Assembly: GCA_009760855.2 (NCBI GenBank)
Contig: WPIO01000020.1
Span: 498,001-562,000, forward strand
Direction of reading: 5' to 3'
DNA length: 64,000 bases
Source: Cristatella mucedo
Lineage: Eukaryota; Bryozoa; Phylactolaemata; Cristatellidae
Shown: piece after piece, positions 33,096-45,000 of the stretch
Layout: every line of letters starts with the position of its first letter
Position numbering within the stretch: position 1 is the stretch's first letter
Program-made: the position numbers and the translations under genes
The notes under the pieces: model-generated
The model's input: only the letters and a program-made list of their open reading frames with translations
Databases searched by the model: none
Told to the model about the DNA's origin: nothing

Positions 33096-34209
33096 CAACA
33101 TGAACTTTTCCAGTGGACATTAAATATTGAAATTCTAGAACTGGTCTGAACTTATAAGTTTTTTTTTTCAAACGGCGGCCATCGCATTCCAGCCGCTTTG
33201 CCTCTGTGCACTACACCCGAAGCGACGTCTGGCGTTTCTGGTGCTTCCCAGCTTCCGCTTGGAGTAGCTGATTTGGCGTATTGAAAGCTGGCCGATTCGT
33301 TTCAAGTACGGGTTTTAAAACGTTTTTTCAATTGGCTGTGAATTAATGGTCGACTTTGAATTAGCTGCCAGCATGTTTTTTGAATGAATACAAATGAAGA
33401 TCCTGCTTCACCGGAAGCTGAAAGAAAACTGGGGTCTGGCAGGCAGCCGCGAGCCAGAGAGATGCGAGGAAAAAGCACTGGCACAAAGGAGTCTTGGAAG
33501 CGGACGCCGATCGTCAGTCGTGCGAGCAATGGCGAGAAGTCGGCGAAAAGCTGTAAAGACGCTGCCGAGCTGCTTCCTGCAGAAGCTAAAAGAAAGAGCC
33601 GGTTCTAGCCGGACAGACTGACAAGAATGAAGCTAAATGCAACTTCCCGTGACTTTTCGGGAGCATTTTCTAGTTTGATACAGCTATATTAAACTTCTTG
33701 CCGACGGTATGAGATTTCTAGGAGAGATCTCTGGTTTCTCGCCCGACCTTGGCCCGAATAGCTGTTCGGCGTCAGCACTCAGGTACAAGCAGGTGCTTGC
33801 ACCGGCGCTCTAGTTCGGACCTCATCAAAAACCAGGTGCAGTTGACGATCAATACTGGCATTGCCGACTCCGAGGGGATATTCTACTCTGGCTCCTCGGC
33901 CTGGTATTCAGCGTGTTCATCTTACTTAGGCTCTAATAAAAACAAGTCTGAGATCAATGGAAAGCAAACGCTGGCCTGAATTTCGCCTTTGGGTGATGAG
34001 AAAGTGGTCTGTCTGACTTCGCAGGTCAAACGCAGTTGTGCGTTCTAACATCCTCTAATGGGAATGAGCTTCTTCGTATTCCGGATTGAGTTTAATTGCC
34101 CCGAAGGGTAATAATAGTTTAAAGGCCGCTTAATTTCGAGAATGTCTAATATATATCAACGACTTATAGGAGAATTTGTTGCACGCACCAGAAATATACC
34201 TACTTCCCC
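33096..34209. other. No firm gene; one basic open frame
   Basis: The frame at 33384-33608 encodes a hydrophilic Lys/Arg/Glu/Ser-rich peptide (NEDPASPEAERKLGSGRQPR near its start, SCKDAAELLPAEAKRKSRF at its end). It could be a terminal exon or chance. A second frame over the same bases exists (33394-33621). I see no supporting splice acceptor. Confidence 0.25.
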
Positions 34210-34380
34210 CGGGTCTTAGCAAAGGGATAAGGCGCACATCTTCACCACCCTAGTCGTGATTTTGAGTCCAGAAGTGGTCAATTCTATATCGACCGCTGCA
34301 AGCGTCGGTAAGAGCGGTGAAGGCTCTTTTTTCGCCATGTAAAAGAAGCCTGTAAATCAGCTGAGATTCTTTTCTCGAGA
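34210..34380 (+). mobile_element. SINE S2, copy 1
   Basis: The head has GGGATAAGGCGCACATCTTC, then CCCTAGTCGTGATTTTGAGT and CC (box B). The body GCTGCAAGCGTCGGTAAGAG, then GTGAAGGCTC, is shared with the copies at 43155 and 44460. The 3' part GCCTGTAAATCAGCT matches the end of copy 2. Confidence 0.6.
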
Positions 34381-35504
34381 CGTCCGGAATGGCTAATGAA
34401 TGGGACTTCAAAAGATTATCTTACCAAGGATGAAGCAATTTACCACGACCTTCATGTCATTCCTCCCACCTAGTACCTGGATGCACTCCTTACTTTAAAA
34501 GATAATACAGAGTGGAAAATAAAAACAGTGGGATTCAAAATGCATCTCGTGACAGTGTTGGCTGCTCTCAAAATCGCCACTGCACTTGGTTTAACATTGT
34601 TATAATCCTGGAAGCTAAATGTGCTCAAGAAAAAGCACTTCTAAAACTTGATCTAATCGCACGGCACGCACGAAGCATCCTAAATTCCAAGTTACCAGGA
34701 GCAAAATCGTGTTTAGATCCACTAAGGCCAAGATATTATAAGAATTTTTATTAATATCGATTACTAGAACAAATCGCCAAATTTCTAGGTGAGAAAGCAT
34801 AACACCTTAAGACTATATAAGATCAATATAGCTGCACCTCAAATGCTTTCACTGGTGAACTAAGAAATTGAACGAGGAATTTCAATTCTAACTATTGCTA
34901 GTCATAATTATACTGGTTTTGAAAAATTAAGCTGTCTCATGCGGTAGCCTCGATGCTTCATTAAGATGGTTTCGCATCGAGGATATAGCTATGTACTTAA
35001 CTGCAGACCATGAGAAGCACTAATAGGATTTCTCCTTAAAGAGTCACTCTACTTACTTGTGCTGCATAACCACTACAGTCCGAGTTTTACTTTAAGCCGT
35101 TACTTATGAGCTGCATAGCCACCAATATACGAGCTTCTTCTTCTGGTAATGCTTATCGTTAAGCAGCGAACTCGTACGGGGTCTGCTGAAAGCCAGCGGT
35201 TAGCACACTTCGCTGAAATGAGGCTCGGTCGGATTTGTGACTGGTCGGTGCTGATTGTATTTCTTCTTTAATGTCTATTATAATCTTCGCGGTTGGCAGG
35301 CTCTTGGTCAGCTCCCGTTTGTATTCTCAATCTTACGCGAGGCGCTTGCATCGCACGCTAACATTTAGTAATGTATCTACGTGGATTTTTAGCCGTGATT
35401 CTTTAGGTAAATAATCTGCGGGTAATAACCCGCCTTTATCGGAAGGCGACTGGAAGCGCAGAGGGGCTGGCGCACAATCCGACTCGGAGCTCCTAGCAAT
35501 TAGG
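34381..35504. other. No gene seen
   Basis: Small frames at 34512-34754 and 35333-35542 have no recognisable features. Confidence 0.45.
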
Positions 35505-35850
35505 GACCGACCGGACCGTGTTAAAAGTGTTGAGAGATGCAATTATCGTTTGCCGAAGGCCACTCGGAATCTATCCGCACGAACGGTCAGCACCATCTAC
35601 TCTCCTGCTGCCAACTGGAGGCACATCCTTTACAGTTGTTCTGAGCTCCTACTTTCTGGCTGATGAATACCTCGAATGCCCTCCTGACTCAGTTTCTCGC
35701 TTTCTCTTTGTTGCATCAAATGAAGCCTGTTGGCTACTGAATCCTCAATGGAAGCCGCCCGGCTTTGCGAGCGCTATAGAACACTCTCCTTCGTAACGCC
35801 CACGTAGTCTTTGGGGCTTTGTGGAGTTTTAGTCTGAGATACTTTTCATT
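35505..35850 (+). mobile_element. L2-B LINE 3' copy
   Basis: The frame at 35518-35796 holds a diverged L2-B C-terminus: LLPTGGTSFTVVLSSYFLAD for PTADNGTSFSAVLNCYFYAT, then CPPDSVSRFLFVASNEACWL. The 3' UTR (GCCCACGTAGTCTTTGGGGC, TTTGTGGAGTTTTAGTCTGA) matches the family. In place of the (ACATT)n tail it leads into the (GA)n tract. Confidence 0.78.
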
Positions 35851-35857
35851 GCATGAA

Positions 35858-36106
<249 letters not shown>

Positions 36107-36222
36107 CCGATTTCTTAATCAAATACATTTTTGTGGAAGTAAGCAGAAATATAGTAATCACAAAATAGGCATGACTATTAGAAGATGAATGAATGTGGCT
36201 TGAGCTGGACAATGAGTCCTTT

Positions 36223-36277
36223 GCAAAAAGAAATCCCAGTGAATAGTGAATTGGCAAAAAGCAATCCCAGTGAATAG
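36223..36277. repeat. 31-bp tandem duplication
   Basis: The unit starting GCAAAAAGAAATCCCAGTGA at 36223 recurs at 36254 with one base change (partial second copy). Confidence 0.8.
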
Positions 36278-37204
36278 CCGGCTCTCGGCGAGACCGCATG
36301 CTGCTGTCATGGTGGCAGTAAGCTCAGCCTTACAATTGCGCAAATGAAAGAGCATGGAGATGTGGATCACGTGGGAATTTTGTAAGCAATTCATTGGCAT
36401 CGCAAGTACGGCTCCTTTTCTAGGTATAACTGAAAAATAAACACACAACTGCCCAATTACAAAGTTCAGGCCACGTTAGCCTCGTAGGTTCTCACATCAT
36501 TGTTACCAAACGGCAGAACGTAAGCAGCAGTCGGCAACCAACATACAAAAAAGTGATGCTGTAATTATTATTGGTTTACAAGATTTCAGTTTCAGGTGTC
36601 TTTACGTGACCCCCTACGTAAGTGCCTCGAGAATAATTTTATGAGGCGCTTTTTAAAGCGTTCACATGAAGCTTCTGCTCGTTCTTATTTGAACTCGAAT
36701 TAACGTTGATGCGATTGGCCATATCAGTGCAGCTACTTTTTTTTTTAGGTGGGATTGCTCTCATTCTGCTTATATATAACGCTTTTTTCGTACGCCAAAA
36801 ACTGCTGCCAAACTTCATGGACTCATAAACCCAGTGATCACTAATGCTTCATGCAAGTTCGCAAAATTTATAAGGAGCACCTCCTGGCTCGGGCTTCATA
36901 TCTACTTGCAAAAGTCGGAGCCCTAAGATGACGTTTAATTTCATGAAATTAATTAAATATGTGCTAGCATTAGTAAAAGCACATGAATTATCAGAAATTA
37001 TGGTTTAGCTGACGCGTTAACTACGATGTAGACAAGCCAAGAAACTTTACCAATTTTAGCTATCTACTACCGTTAGACATGTATGGCTCAATTTCAACAG
37101 TAACTTTTCAAAGACTTTGACTATTCCGCAAAGATCACACAACGAAAAAAAGGTTTAAATATAATTTCCCTTTAATTTTACTGAGATCATGTCAAAGGCA
37201 CCTT
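36278..37204. other. No gene seen
   Basis: Near 36622-36665, AAGTGCCTCGAGAATAATTT, then ATGAGGCGCTTTTTAAAGCG, looks like a decayed L2/SINE hairpin tail. Nothing else is supportable. Confidence 0.35.
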
Positions 37205-38705
37205 AATAATGACAATAATAATATTAATAATAATAATAATAATAATAACATTAATGCAGTTGATATAGCACCTTCAGAGAACTCTAATCTCTTTCAAATC
37301 ACTTAGCACTTGCTGCAAAGGAAGCACGATTAAATGGTTAGTGCTAGCATGATCGATCAGCATCAAGAACAACATGGTTAGGGGTGAAATGCACAGGATC
37401 AGAATGCAAGTATGGTTAGTGGCAGCATGCACGGTGTCAGCACACATAAGCCATAAAGGACAAATCACAGGGACCTACTGAATGCTCTCATAAATAGATG
37501 CGTTTTTAGTTTCTTTTGAAATGTGGTCAAGTCAGGAGATATCGTGACCCAAGTCGGGAGTGAGTTCCAGGCTTTGGGTGCACAGAAACTGAAGGCGTGG
37601 TGTCTTATAATAATAATAATTCACTTGATAAAGCGCCCTCAGAGAACTTAATCTCTCTCTAGGCGCTTTACATTGTCTTAAAGACTTAAGATTCATAAGA
37701 GGTCTAGGTCAATGATTAAATTCCGAAAAACTAGTGGTACAATGCTTAGCCTTGTGCAGGAGCATATCTGACAGGTAGGCTGGAGCCAAAGAATGAAGAA
37801 ACCTAAAAGGAAGTAACAAAACTTTGAAGTCGATGCCCTACTTGACTTGGAGCCACTGCAGGTCGGCGAGAAGTGGTGTGATGTGGCAACTGCACCACTC
37901 ACGACACTCAAGCCTAACTGCAGCGTTTTGCATGCACTGTGTGCACCTGATGACATTAGCTGGTAGACCGGCAAGCAGTGAGTTAAAGAAGTCTGGAGAG
38001 GATGTCACAACTGCATAGACTAGTTTATATGTAGTAACCTTTCCTAAACCAGCTCAAATTTTAGCAATGCTATGGAACTGAACGTAGGCACACGTTACTT
38101 TGGTGCTGATGATGACCCCTAATTAAAGGTCACTTTGGAACTGGATACCTACATTTCGTGAAGATTCAACAAGAGATATGCTGGCATAGTCTATTGGGAG
38201 CGTTGACCGTTGCAATTTCTGAATCGCACTTGGTTTGCCCATAACTAATTAGTTGGTTTTATCATCATTCAATTTGAGAAAGTTTGATGCCATCCATGTG
38301 TTGATGTCATCAATACATGGAGCAAGGGAGTTAAGAGAACTTGACATGCTTGAGGGCTGGGAGGGATCCAAGCTGAGGTACAACTGAGTGTCATCTGCAT
38401 AGAAGTGAAAGCCTAGATTGCCCCTGGCAATCACATCGGCAAGACAAAAGAGTAGAAGATGTGAAAAGAGTAGGACACAGCCCTGAGGTACCCAATATTT
38501 CAGAGGTTCCTCGGATGATATTTGTCTATTCACATCAATACATCAATACTCTGGAGTCTCCCACTGAGCTAAAACCTGAACCGTTGCAATGCAGTGATAG
38601 TGATGCCCTGGCGAGATGAGAGGCGATCAAGAACGACTTGGTGATCGATAGTATCAAAAGCTGCGAAAAGATCGAGCGAAGCAAGCAGAGATAGTCTTTT
38701 TGAGT
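37205..38705 (-). mobile_element. L2-A LINE copy with a nested LINE tail
   Basis: On the minus strand, RT begins near 38700 (SLASLDLFAAFDTIDHQVVL-like). The catalytic block follows at 38249-38533, with LGFHFYADDTQLYLSLDPSQ (intact YADD) and NFLKLNDDKTN. C-terminal blocks lie at 37693-37974, then the UTR, hairpin and (TAA)n tail at 37205-37320. A second 66-bp L2-A tail sits inside it at 37608-37673. Stops separate the pieces, so it is inactive despite the good catalytic motif. Confidence 0.87.
37601..37680 (-). mobile_element. 66-bp nested L2-A tail with 7-bp target-site duplication
   Basis: Bases 37608-37673 are an L2-A tail in reverse (TAATAATAATAATTCACTTG through to GGCGCTTTACAT). They are flanked by TGTCTTA at 37601-37607 and 37674-37680. 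Removing the insert and one TGTCTTA restores the host LINE order seen uninterrupted at 7118-7170 (GGCACGGTCTCC, AAAGGATTTGAGG, GAGGTCTAGG). The insert has no protein part. Confidence 0.9.
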
Positions 38706-39214
38706 TTGCATATTAGCTCTTTTCTAAGCCGAATCGGATATAGTTTTTGTATTTTTAGTCGTTTTTAGTAACATTGGGCTAATAGGGTCTTTTAGCCATC
38801 AAACCAGTGTATGCCCGATATCTCTTGAATTTGTAATGGAAAACGATTACAAATATTCTCGCTTTCGTTCGACTTGAGATGTACTTAAGAGCTAAAATTA
38901 TACCAACGTAGTATAAGTTGATGGTTGTGACTTTTTTTTATAAACTATTGATATTGTAAAGGATGAACCACGTTCTGGTTCTTCTGCTGCTGCCGTCTCG
39001 AGCACGGTCCTTCTAGATCAAGCGAGTCACTTGAAAAGTCAACAGAGATATAGTTAGAAAATATTTGGTGTGGTAATATTTTAAGAACTAAAACTGAAGG
39101 CAGTGCATATATTTTAAGATAATGTTTTTAAATAAAGGTACTTCTACGTGTCACCGATAATCTATTATAGACAACCTTGCCAGCAAGTGTCTCTGCTGGT
39201 CTCTCATAAGTATG
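38706..39214. other. No gene seen
   Basis: Unassigned A/T-rich sequence. Confidence 0.5.
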
Positions 39215-39400
39215 GATAATAATAATAAAATGATAATAATAATTAATTTGATATAACACCCTCAGAGAACTCGATCTCTTTCTAGATACTTTAAAAGGAA
39301 GCGTGATCGAATGGTTGGTGGTATCATGCTCCATAAACAACAAGACCAACATGGTTAGAGGTGACATGCACAGGGTCAGCATGCAGTGTCAGCACATACA
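39215..39400 (-). mobile_element. L2-A LINE 3' fragment
   Basis: The left end has AATAATAATAAAATGATAAT and the reversed hairpin (ATATAACACCCTCAGAGAAC). Family UTR follows, to GACATGCACAGGGTCAGCAT. Confidence 0.8.
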
Positions 39401-41535
39401 CGTAAATAAAGCGCATAGATAATTATCTTACAACTTTAGCACTACAAATGTTCTAAGTAAGCAGATGTTTGCAGACACTGCACAGAGCCCAGATAAAGTA
39501 GTGACAAACTACACTTTTCGGCAGCAGTTTCTCATTTTTAATGCGAATGTATCGTTAAGACTGAGTTTTAGAAACCAGTCACAGGCATGCAAAGAATAGT
39601 GACCGCACTTCCCAATTCAGCCGTGCAGTTATTTAATATCTCAATGTAAATGGTCACTCGGCTAATGGAGCTAAATAGCAGAGCATGCATATTGCAGGAG
39701 CAATAACTGGAACTGCTGCTACTAAGATACCTTCATAATCCCACGAGTCACCCGCACGAGGTCTAGCATGGTACGCTTCGGCTCGACAATCAGCCGAATA
39801 TTCCTGTGCAGGAGTGCTTACGATTGCATAATAAATATCTGTGAGGTTGACAAATGGGGGATTATGTATGCAAGAACTATAACTGAGGAGCCATAACTCA
39901 ATATTTTGCTTTAGCTCCGTTCCACGAGTAGATAGGTGATACGAAAGGAGGGCATTTCTAGGAATTAGTGCTTCAGTGAAAATATTAGAGGACACGTTTG
40001 CCGATGTTTACCTTACTCTTCGCTGTCACGCATGATTTACTCTGTCCAGTAATAAATTATTGTGTTGTATTACTTGTGTATGTAAATAAGTTAAGTAGGA
40101 AGCCAGCAGGAATAGAAGTAGCAGCACCAGAAGGCCAAACGGTTGTGCAAGAGTTATAAAGAGAGATGTCACTGTGTAAGTATTGTGAAATATTTCCCTG
40201 GTGTGAGACCTGCAGAACGAACCAAGCAGTCGCAAAATATCTGTAAGCAAAAGAATGGATGGGCTTGTCTGCAGAGCCCCTCAAAGGTCAAAGGTCAGAT
40301 GAAGCTGAAAATAGTGAAGAAAGTCAGCTGGTTGTTAAATAGGCGATCAACATTTAGCCACGTGGATCCGAGCGAGACATGTTTCGCTGTGTCGTCGATC
40401 AATTGCGAGCCATCGCAGCTCGTTTAGCAACATTGACACACGCATTTCATTATTGTATTGCTTATACAGCCTTGCACGCAAAGTCTTTACGTAGTTGTAA
40501 GTCTCGTGTCCGTTGCTCTGCTAACAAATAATAGATTACAGTAGAGAAGTCGAGACAAAGCCGAGGAGCTTTTAATATCACTCACCGTTGCCTGTTTCAT
40601 GCTGTCCCTAATCCAGAGCAAAGATCGAACGTGGTGGCTGGTTTTGTAGCTGATACTCTGAAAAAACTACTGAACGCAAATTGGTGGAAATCAGTGTGGT
40701 TCTTAAAAACGCAAACAGTTTTGCTAGTAACTTCTAAGAAATGGCAACCAAGATGAAGACTAAATTCTTTTTTTTACGGGCGAGGAGAATCGTCGGAAAT
40801 AAAGAGACTGGTATTTAGCACTGTCCGAAGCTGCAGTCATTCGTGTTCATTCTCCATATCTTGCCTACTCTGACAAACTTATATTACCGCACCAGATGCC
40901 TCTTTAAATTTGAGCTTGACATAAAAATAAATTCTAATCGGCAAAGAAGTTAGCTAGCAGAGTTCGTTCCTCTTCAATTCTATTAGATTTTCACCTACCA
41001 CTGGCACTCCCATGCGGCTGTGCTTATACCAATCTGAGTGCCCGGGTCGTCGGAAAATGTCCTAGTACTTTCAAGCAGTTGCAAGGTATTTGCATAGAAA
41101 TACAGAGAATTTATATGACTGCCTAATTTCTCCGATGCGGGTCTTGGTCGTAATCACTTTGAGGTGCGAATAAAATACAAACCGAAGGAGGGCAGCAATC
41201 ACTTCTTATGAGCATCGCTAATATTGTTAGCATGCCAGTGACAGAAAACACGTACGTAGCAGAGACACTGAAGCCTTTGACCGTCATGAGCTGCTGTAAT
41301 CAAATTAATATTGCAAAATTCTTAATTGATGAAACTTAAAATTACAACCTGCTAGATTAAAATAACACAACTACTTTTGAATTACCAGCTCGGCCTGTGA
41401 TGTATAATCTAAACAATCGCATCTGTCTGGTGCTTAAAGTAATTTGCTCAATACAAGAAAACACGATAAATTGCTGAAAAAAATCAAGGGTCTTTTAAAG
41501 GCCCTAGCAGTGCGTTTTGGAAAAGAGCGAGGCTC
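39401..41535. other. No gene seen
   Basis: Minus frames at 39654-39995 and 40026-40284 and a plus frame at 40143-40427 have no recognisable domains. I see no mobile elements. Confidence 0.45.
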
Positions 41536-41578
41536 TCTCTCTCTCTCTCTTTCTCTCTCTTTTTTTTCTCTCTTTTTA
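41536..41578. repeat. CT/T-rich microsatellite at a LINE 3' end
   Basis: About 40 bp of CTCTCT with T runs, followed by a doubled TTTTTAAGTC (41571-41590). It adjoins the 3' end of the minus-strand L2-B copy. Confidence 0.85.
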
Positions 41579-41822
41579 AGTCTTTTTAAGTCCAAAAAGC
41601 CATACAGACTAGGTGGGTGCAATGCAGCAGAGTTTTGCGTAGCCCACTCTCAGCCTAAGCGGCTTTCTGTACGCATTCAGTAGCCAACAGACTTCGTCTC
41701 ACGCAACAAATAGAAAGTGGGAAGCATAGCAGAGTCATGATAGCAGTTGAGGTGAGTAGGACGGAAGTAGCAGCTCAGGACCGCCGAAAAGGATGAGCCA
41801 TGGTCGGCAGCGGGAGAGTAGT
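41579..41822 (-). mobile_element. L2-B LINE 3' copy between two CT tracts
   Basis: In reverse it matches the L2-B 3' UTR and C-terminus: CAGCCTAAGCGGCTTTCTGT, then ACGCATTCAGTAGCCAAC and GACTTCGTCTCACGCAACAA. It runs as far as GGTCGGCAGCGGGAGAGTAG. A (CT)n tract lies at each end. Confidence 0.85.
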
Positions 41823-41824
41823 TG

Positions 41825-41828
<4 letters not shown>

Positions 41829-41861
<33 letters not shown>

Positions 41862-41900
41862 CCTCTCTCTCTCTCTCTCTCGTTCTCTCTCTTTCCCTGT
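41829..41900. repeat. (CT)n microsatellite
   Basis: About 70 bp of CT with CCCC, G and TTT interruptions, adjoining the 5'-truncated end of the L2-B copy. Confidence 0.93.
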
Positions 41901-43154
41901 TTTACCATGGTGGCGTATTTTTGATAGCAGAGCTATTACGGAAGAGGATATAGAAGCGTGGTCGAAAAGTTTTTTTGAAGTATTGCAGAACCTCAATGTG
42001 CTCCGGCGTGCCAAAGACAAAGTGGGCTGGCGTGAGCCTCCTGGGTTATAATCTAGGTTATATCTAAGACTCATTTGTGGGGGGGAGGGAGGTGCGGCTG
42101 GTGCCTGGCAGCCTCCTCTTGCTCCCTGCTCGCGCCCAGAAGTTAGCTCGCTTGTTTTTTATTTGCTTCTCAGATCAAGCTGCATTTTATGAACTGGTGA
42201 TTACTAAATGAAGAGCACCGATGTGCGTAATATTCAGTTTACGATTGAGGAGCCTCAGATATGAAAACTCGCCTGACATGCATGGCTAATGCCTCTATCA
42301 GTATATAGGCATAGCATTGTGAGGGTCCCTTTGGAAAAAAATGCACGTAAGTTATTCTTTGATAGAACGCGCACTTTGAAAAAAATTAATATCAATTTAA
42401 TCTTATAAGACTTTACAGATAATTTCGCTCTGTGCATTTGATGCCATCTCTGTACCGAAAATGCAATCTACAAACATGGACTCGACTAGCATGCAAAGTT
42501 TTATCTGTCTTGGGATGACAGGAGAGTGAAACATCTTGGCTTTGAATAATATTCAATCTTCATCATAGGAACGATAAGAACATCCTGAGTTTTATTGAAA
42601 AGACGCTAAAACAACCCTACGGTTGATAGGCAGAGGGCTTCTAAAATTATCTGAAAGAAACCCTTCGTCGTCTTCCGCTTCAGGTGATTTGCTTCGCGAA
42701 TGAGACTTCATTCTTCGGAACTCTTCAATCTGCAATAAAGGCCTGGAAAATATTCCGCTTGTCGCAACGGAATTTCTACCCATAGAGCTTTTTTACAGCT
42801 TATACAAAAATTCAAAAAGGCTTCGAAGACTAAGTCCGATGCTTAAGTCTTGCAGCTAGCAAACCTCTATTCCTCTGCAGTGGAGGTAATTGCAGCTACA
42901 GCTCTTCTACAGATATTTAAAGGTTTAGATAAGGCTCTCAGATTATCTGCTTTAAGTTTTAAGTAGGAAAAATGCTCTGTTACCATGAATATCGCGGCAT
43001 ACGATATCAGCATAAATAATTTTCACTTGTCTGTTTTCTTAAAACATTTTGAACTAAGTAGCAAATTAGGTGAAAAAGATGAAACTGCCGTTCAGCGACG
43101 GATGTAAAACAGGCGGAGCATTGATGTGCTTCGTGATCAATGTAAGTTATTCGC
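41901..43154. other. No gene seen
   Basis: Small frames at 42255-42437 and 42592-42783 (minus) show no domains. No repeats are recognised. Confidence 0.45.
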
Positions 43155-43345
43155 CAAAGTGCAAGATCTAAGACCAGCTTTAAGGCGCTTGCACTTCACA
43201 GCCAAGGTTGCTCTTCACGATCGACATCGTGGGATTGAATCCTGCAGTGGGCGATCGTTTATTGTCTAGTGCAAGCGGTGGTAATAACCATTAAGGCTCC
43301 TCTGTCGTTATATAAACAAGGCTGACGAATCAGCTAGCATTCATT
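43155..43345 (+). mobile_element. SINE S2, copy 2
   Basis: The head TTTAAGGCGCTTGCACTTC is followed by ATCGTGGGATTGAATCCTGC (box B at 43231-43250). The body GTGCAAGCGGTGGTAATAAC, then ATTAAGGCTCC, and the end AAGGCTGACGAATCAGCTAG follow. It aligns through most of its length with 34210-34380 and 44460-44615. Confidence 0.68.
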
Positions 43346-43548
43346 TATTTGAAGTTGTGAGTTATATTTCTGTACATACAAATAGCTAAAATCACCCTGC
43401 AGTGGAGGTGAAAGCCGGTAATTTTAAAAGAGATGGTTGAATGGACAATAATTTACTTTTACTATATTCATACTCGAGGATACCAATCGTAAACCAAGCT
43501 GCACACGCATTAACACAGCTTAGTTATATTTTATTTCGATGTCAGCAG

Positions 43549-43692
43549 TAGATCGAATGCGTACCGAATGCGTACCGAAAACCGCTTAGGCTGTGAGTGT
43601 GCTATACAAAACTCTCCTGCGTAACGCCCACATGGTCTTTATGACTTTGTGGAGTTACTGACAGAGATACATTACATTACATTACATTAGAT
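43549..43692 (+). mobile_element. Short L2-B LINE insertion with (ACATT)n tail
   Basis: Bases 43554-43687 are the last 134 bp of an L2-B element, ending ACATTACATTACATTACAT. TAGAT at 43549-43553 and 43688-43692 is a probable 5-bp target-site duplication. At the 5' edge an 11-bp unit (CGAATGCGTAC) is doubled. It is nearly identical to the element at 11885-13705 over the shared part. Confidence 0.88.
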
Positions 43693-44459
43693 ATCGGTCT
43701 TCTCTTGCAGATGACCTTCACTGTTGAGCTACTTTCAAATGCGTCTCGACTAGGCATGTTATTGCTAGTCAAATCTTTTTCCATTGACAGCCCTGGCCGG
43801 AGAAATTAGGCCAAGATGGTAAAAAGAGCTTAGTAAAAACCCTTTGACCAGTAAACAGCTGCGTTTTGAGCACAACCTCGTTGGGAAGAATCATGATATG
43901 TATGATTGATTAGTTCAATCTGGAATTGAGTTTACTAATAAGTTGGTGCAGCTAAAAAAAGTTAGTAATCATCTTGCTCTAGTCTAATTGTTTGCGATTA
44001 TAAGTGAGCATTTCATCTGAAAAAGACTTTTTATATTGGCCACACATTCATTACAGTTAGCTGGTATTCGGATCGAGTGCCGCATTCGAAATTTAAAGAC
44101 GAGGCTTTAAAATACTGTGCCATTCAATAAAGGAAGAGCAGTCCAGAGTTTTGAATCACTATGAGCAATGTAATGGTAACCCAAAGGTTTTGGGGTGTTT
44201 CTCGCCCAAGGCCAAAATCTTTTTCCGCGTTGAATCCGGTGGTAGGGGGTCTACTGTAGTTGTGTATTTTGAAGAAAATTAGTACTCATTTCACAATTGA
44301 GTCGTTGATAGCCTAATGAACCGTTTATCCTCAAAAATTGGGATTCAGAAGAGGTATTAGCAGATACAGTGATTTGAATTGTGGAGCAGTGCTGAAACAA
44401 ATTAGATAAATGTGAACAACATTATTGCACCGAGCTTAAGCCAATTCTGAATCGGCATT
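43693..44459. other. No gene seen
   Basis: I looked for an exon upstream of the 44667 gene candidate and found none that I can defend. TTCATTACAG near 44050 is a possible acceptor with only a short open frame behind it. Confidence 0.4.
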
Positions 44460-44615
44460 TATTCACAAAGTGCACAAGCTGATGTGCTCGCTCTTCATGG
44501 TCGAGGTAGTGGGTTTGAGTCCTGCAGTTAGGCGATCCTATACCAACTGCAATCGGTGGCGATAGCCGATAAGGCTCTGCACCCTATCTACAAACTAGGA
44601 TTTGAAATCAACTAA
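44460..44615 (+). mobile_element. SINE S2, copy 3
   Basis: The head GCTCGCTCTTCATGGTCGAG is followed by GTAGTGGGTTTGAGTCCTGC (box B). The body AACTGCAATCGGTGGCGATA, then GCCGATAAGGCTC, follows. It is in the same orientation as copy 2, about 1.3 kb away, and lies just before the first exon of the gene candidate. Confidence 0.68.
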
Positions 44616-44666
44616 AATGTTTTACTTGGCATTATATTGATGCAAGTGCAAATAGCGTGAAGGCAG

Positions 44667-44830
44667 AAGTTACTCGATGTCTTATATGAATGCGACGAGC
44701 GTCGGATCGATGCCTTTGGCATACAAGCAGCGAACTGGATGCTCTCTCGTAAACTGTGCCTCAGCGACTCAGTGTACGGCAGTGTGGAGGCTCTGAGGAG
44801 TTCGGAGGGCCCAGTTCTCTGTGGAGAGAG
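44667..44830 (+). CDS. Candidate exon 1 (of those visible) of an unidentified spliced gene
   Basis: This is 164 bp, open in the frame that joins to the next exon. It begins after GGCAG at 44662-44666 (the acceptor has a weak pyrimidine tract) and ends at AGAGAG/GTGAGA, a strong donor. The peptide starts KLLDVLYECDERRIDAFGIQ and continues AANWMLSRKLCLSDSVYGSV, ending near GPVLCGE. It contains three cysteines. G/C is frequent at third codon positions, unlike the A/T-rich surroundings. It ends with two bases of a codon, completed to serine by the first base of the next exon. Another frame is also partly open here, so chance is not excluded. Upstream exons are not identified and no family is recognised. 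Confidence 0.35.
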
Positions 44831-45000
44831 GTGAGATCGTGTCGTCGTTCAGTATGGTAGCGCTCAGTCTACTGGACTGGGAGGGGGCATAGTACATGTG
44901 TTCGTACAATAAGTTCATTCTTTTTCAACAATAACATGTATTTTTATAATATCTAAATTTCACAGCACCGCCTAATCTTTAGTCTGCTGTGTGATTACAG

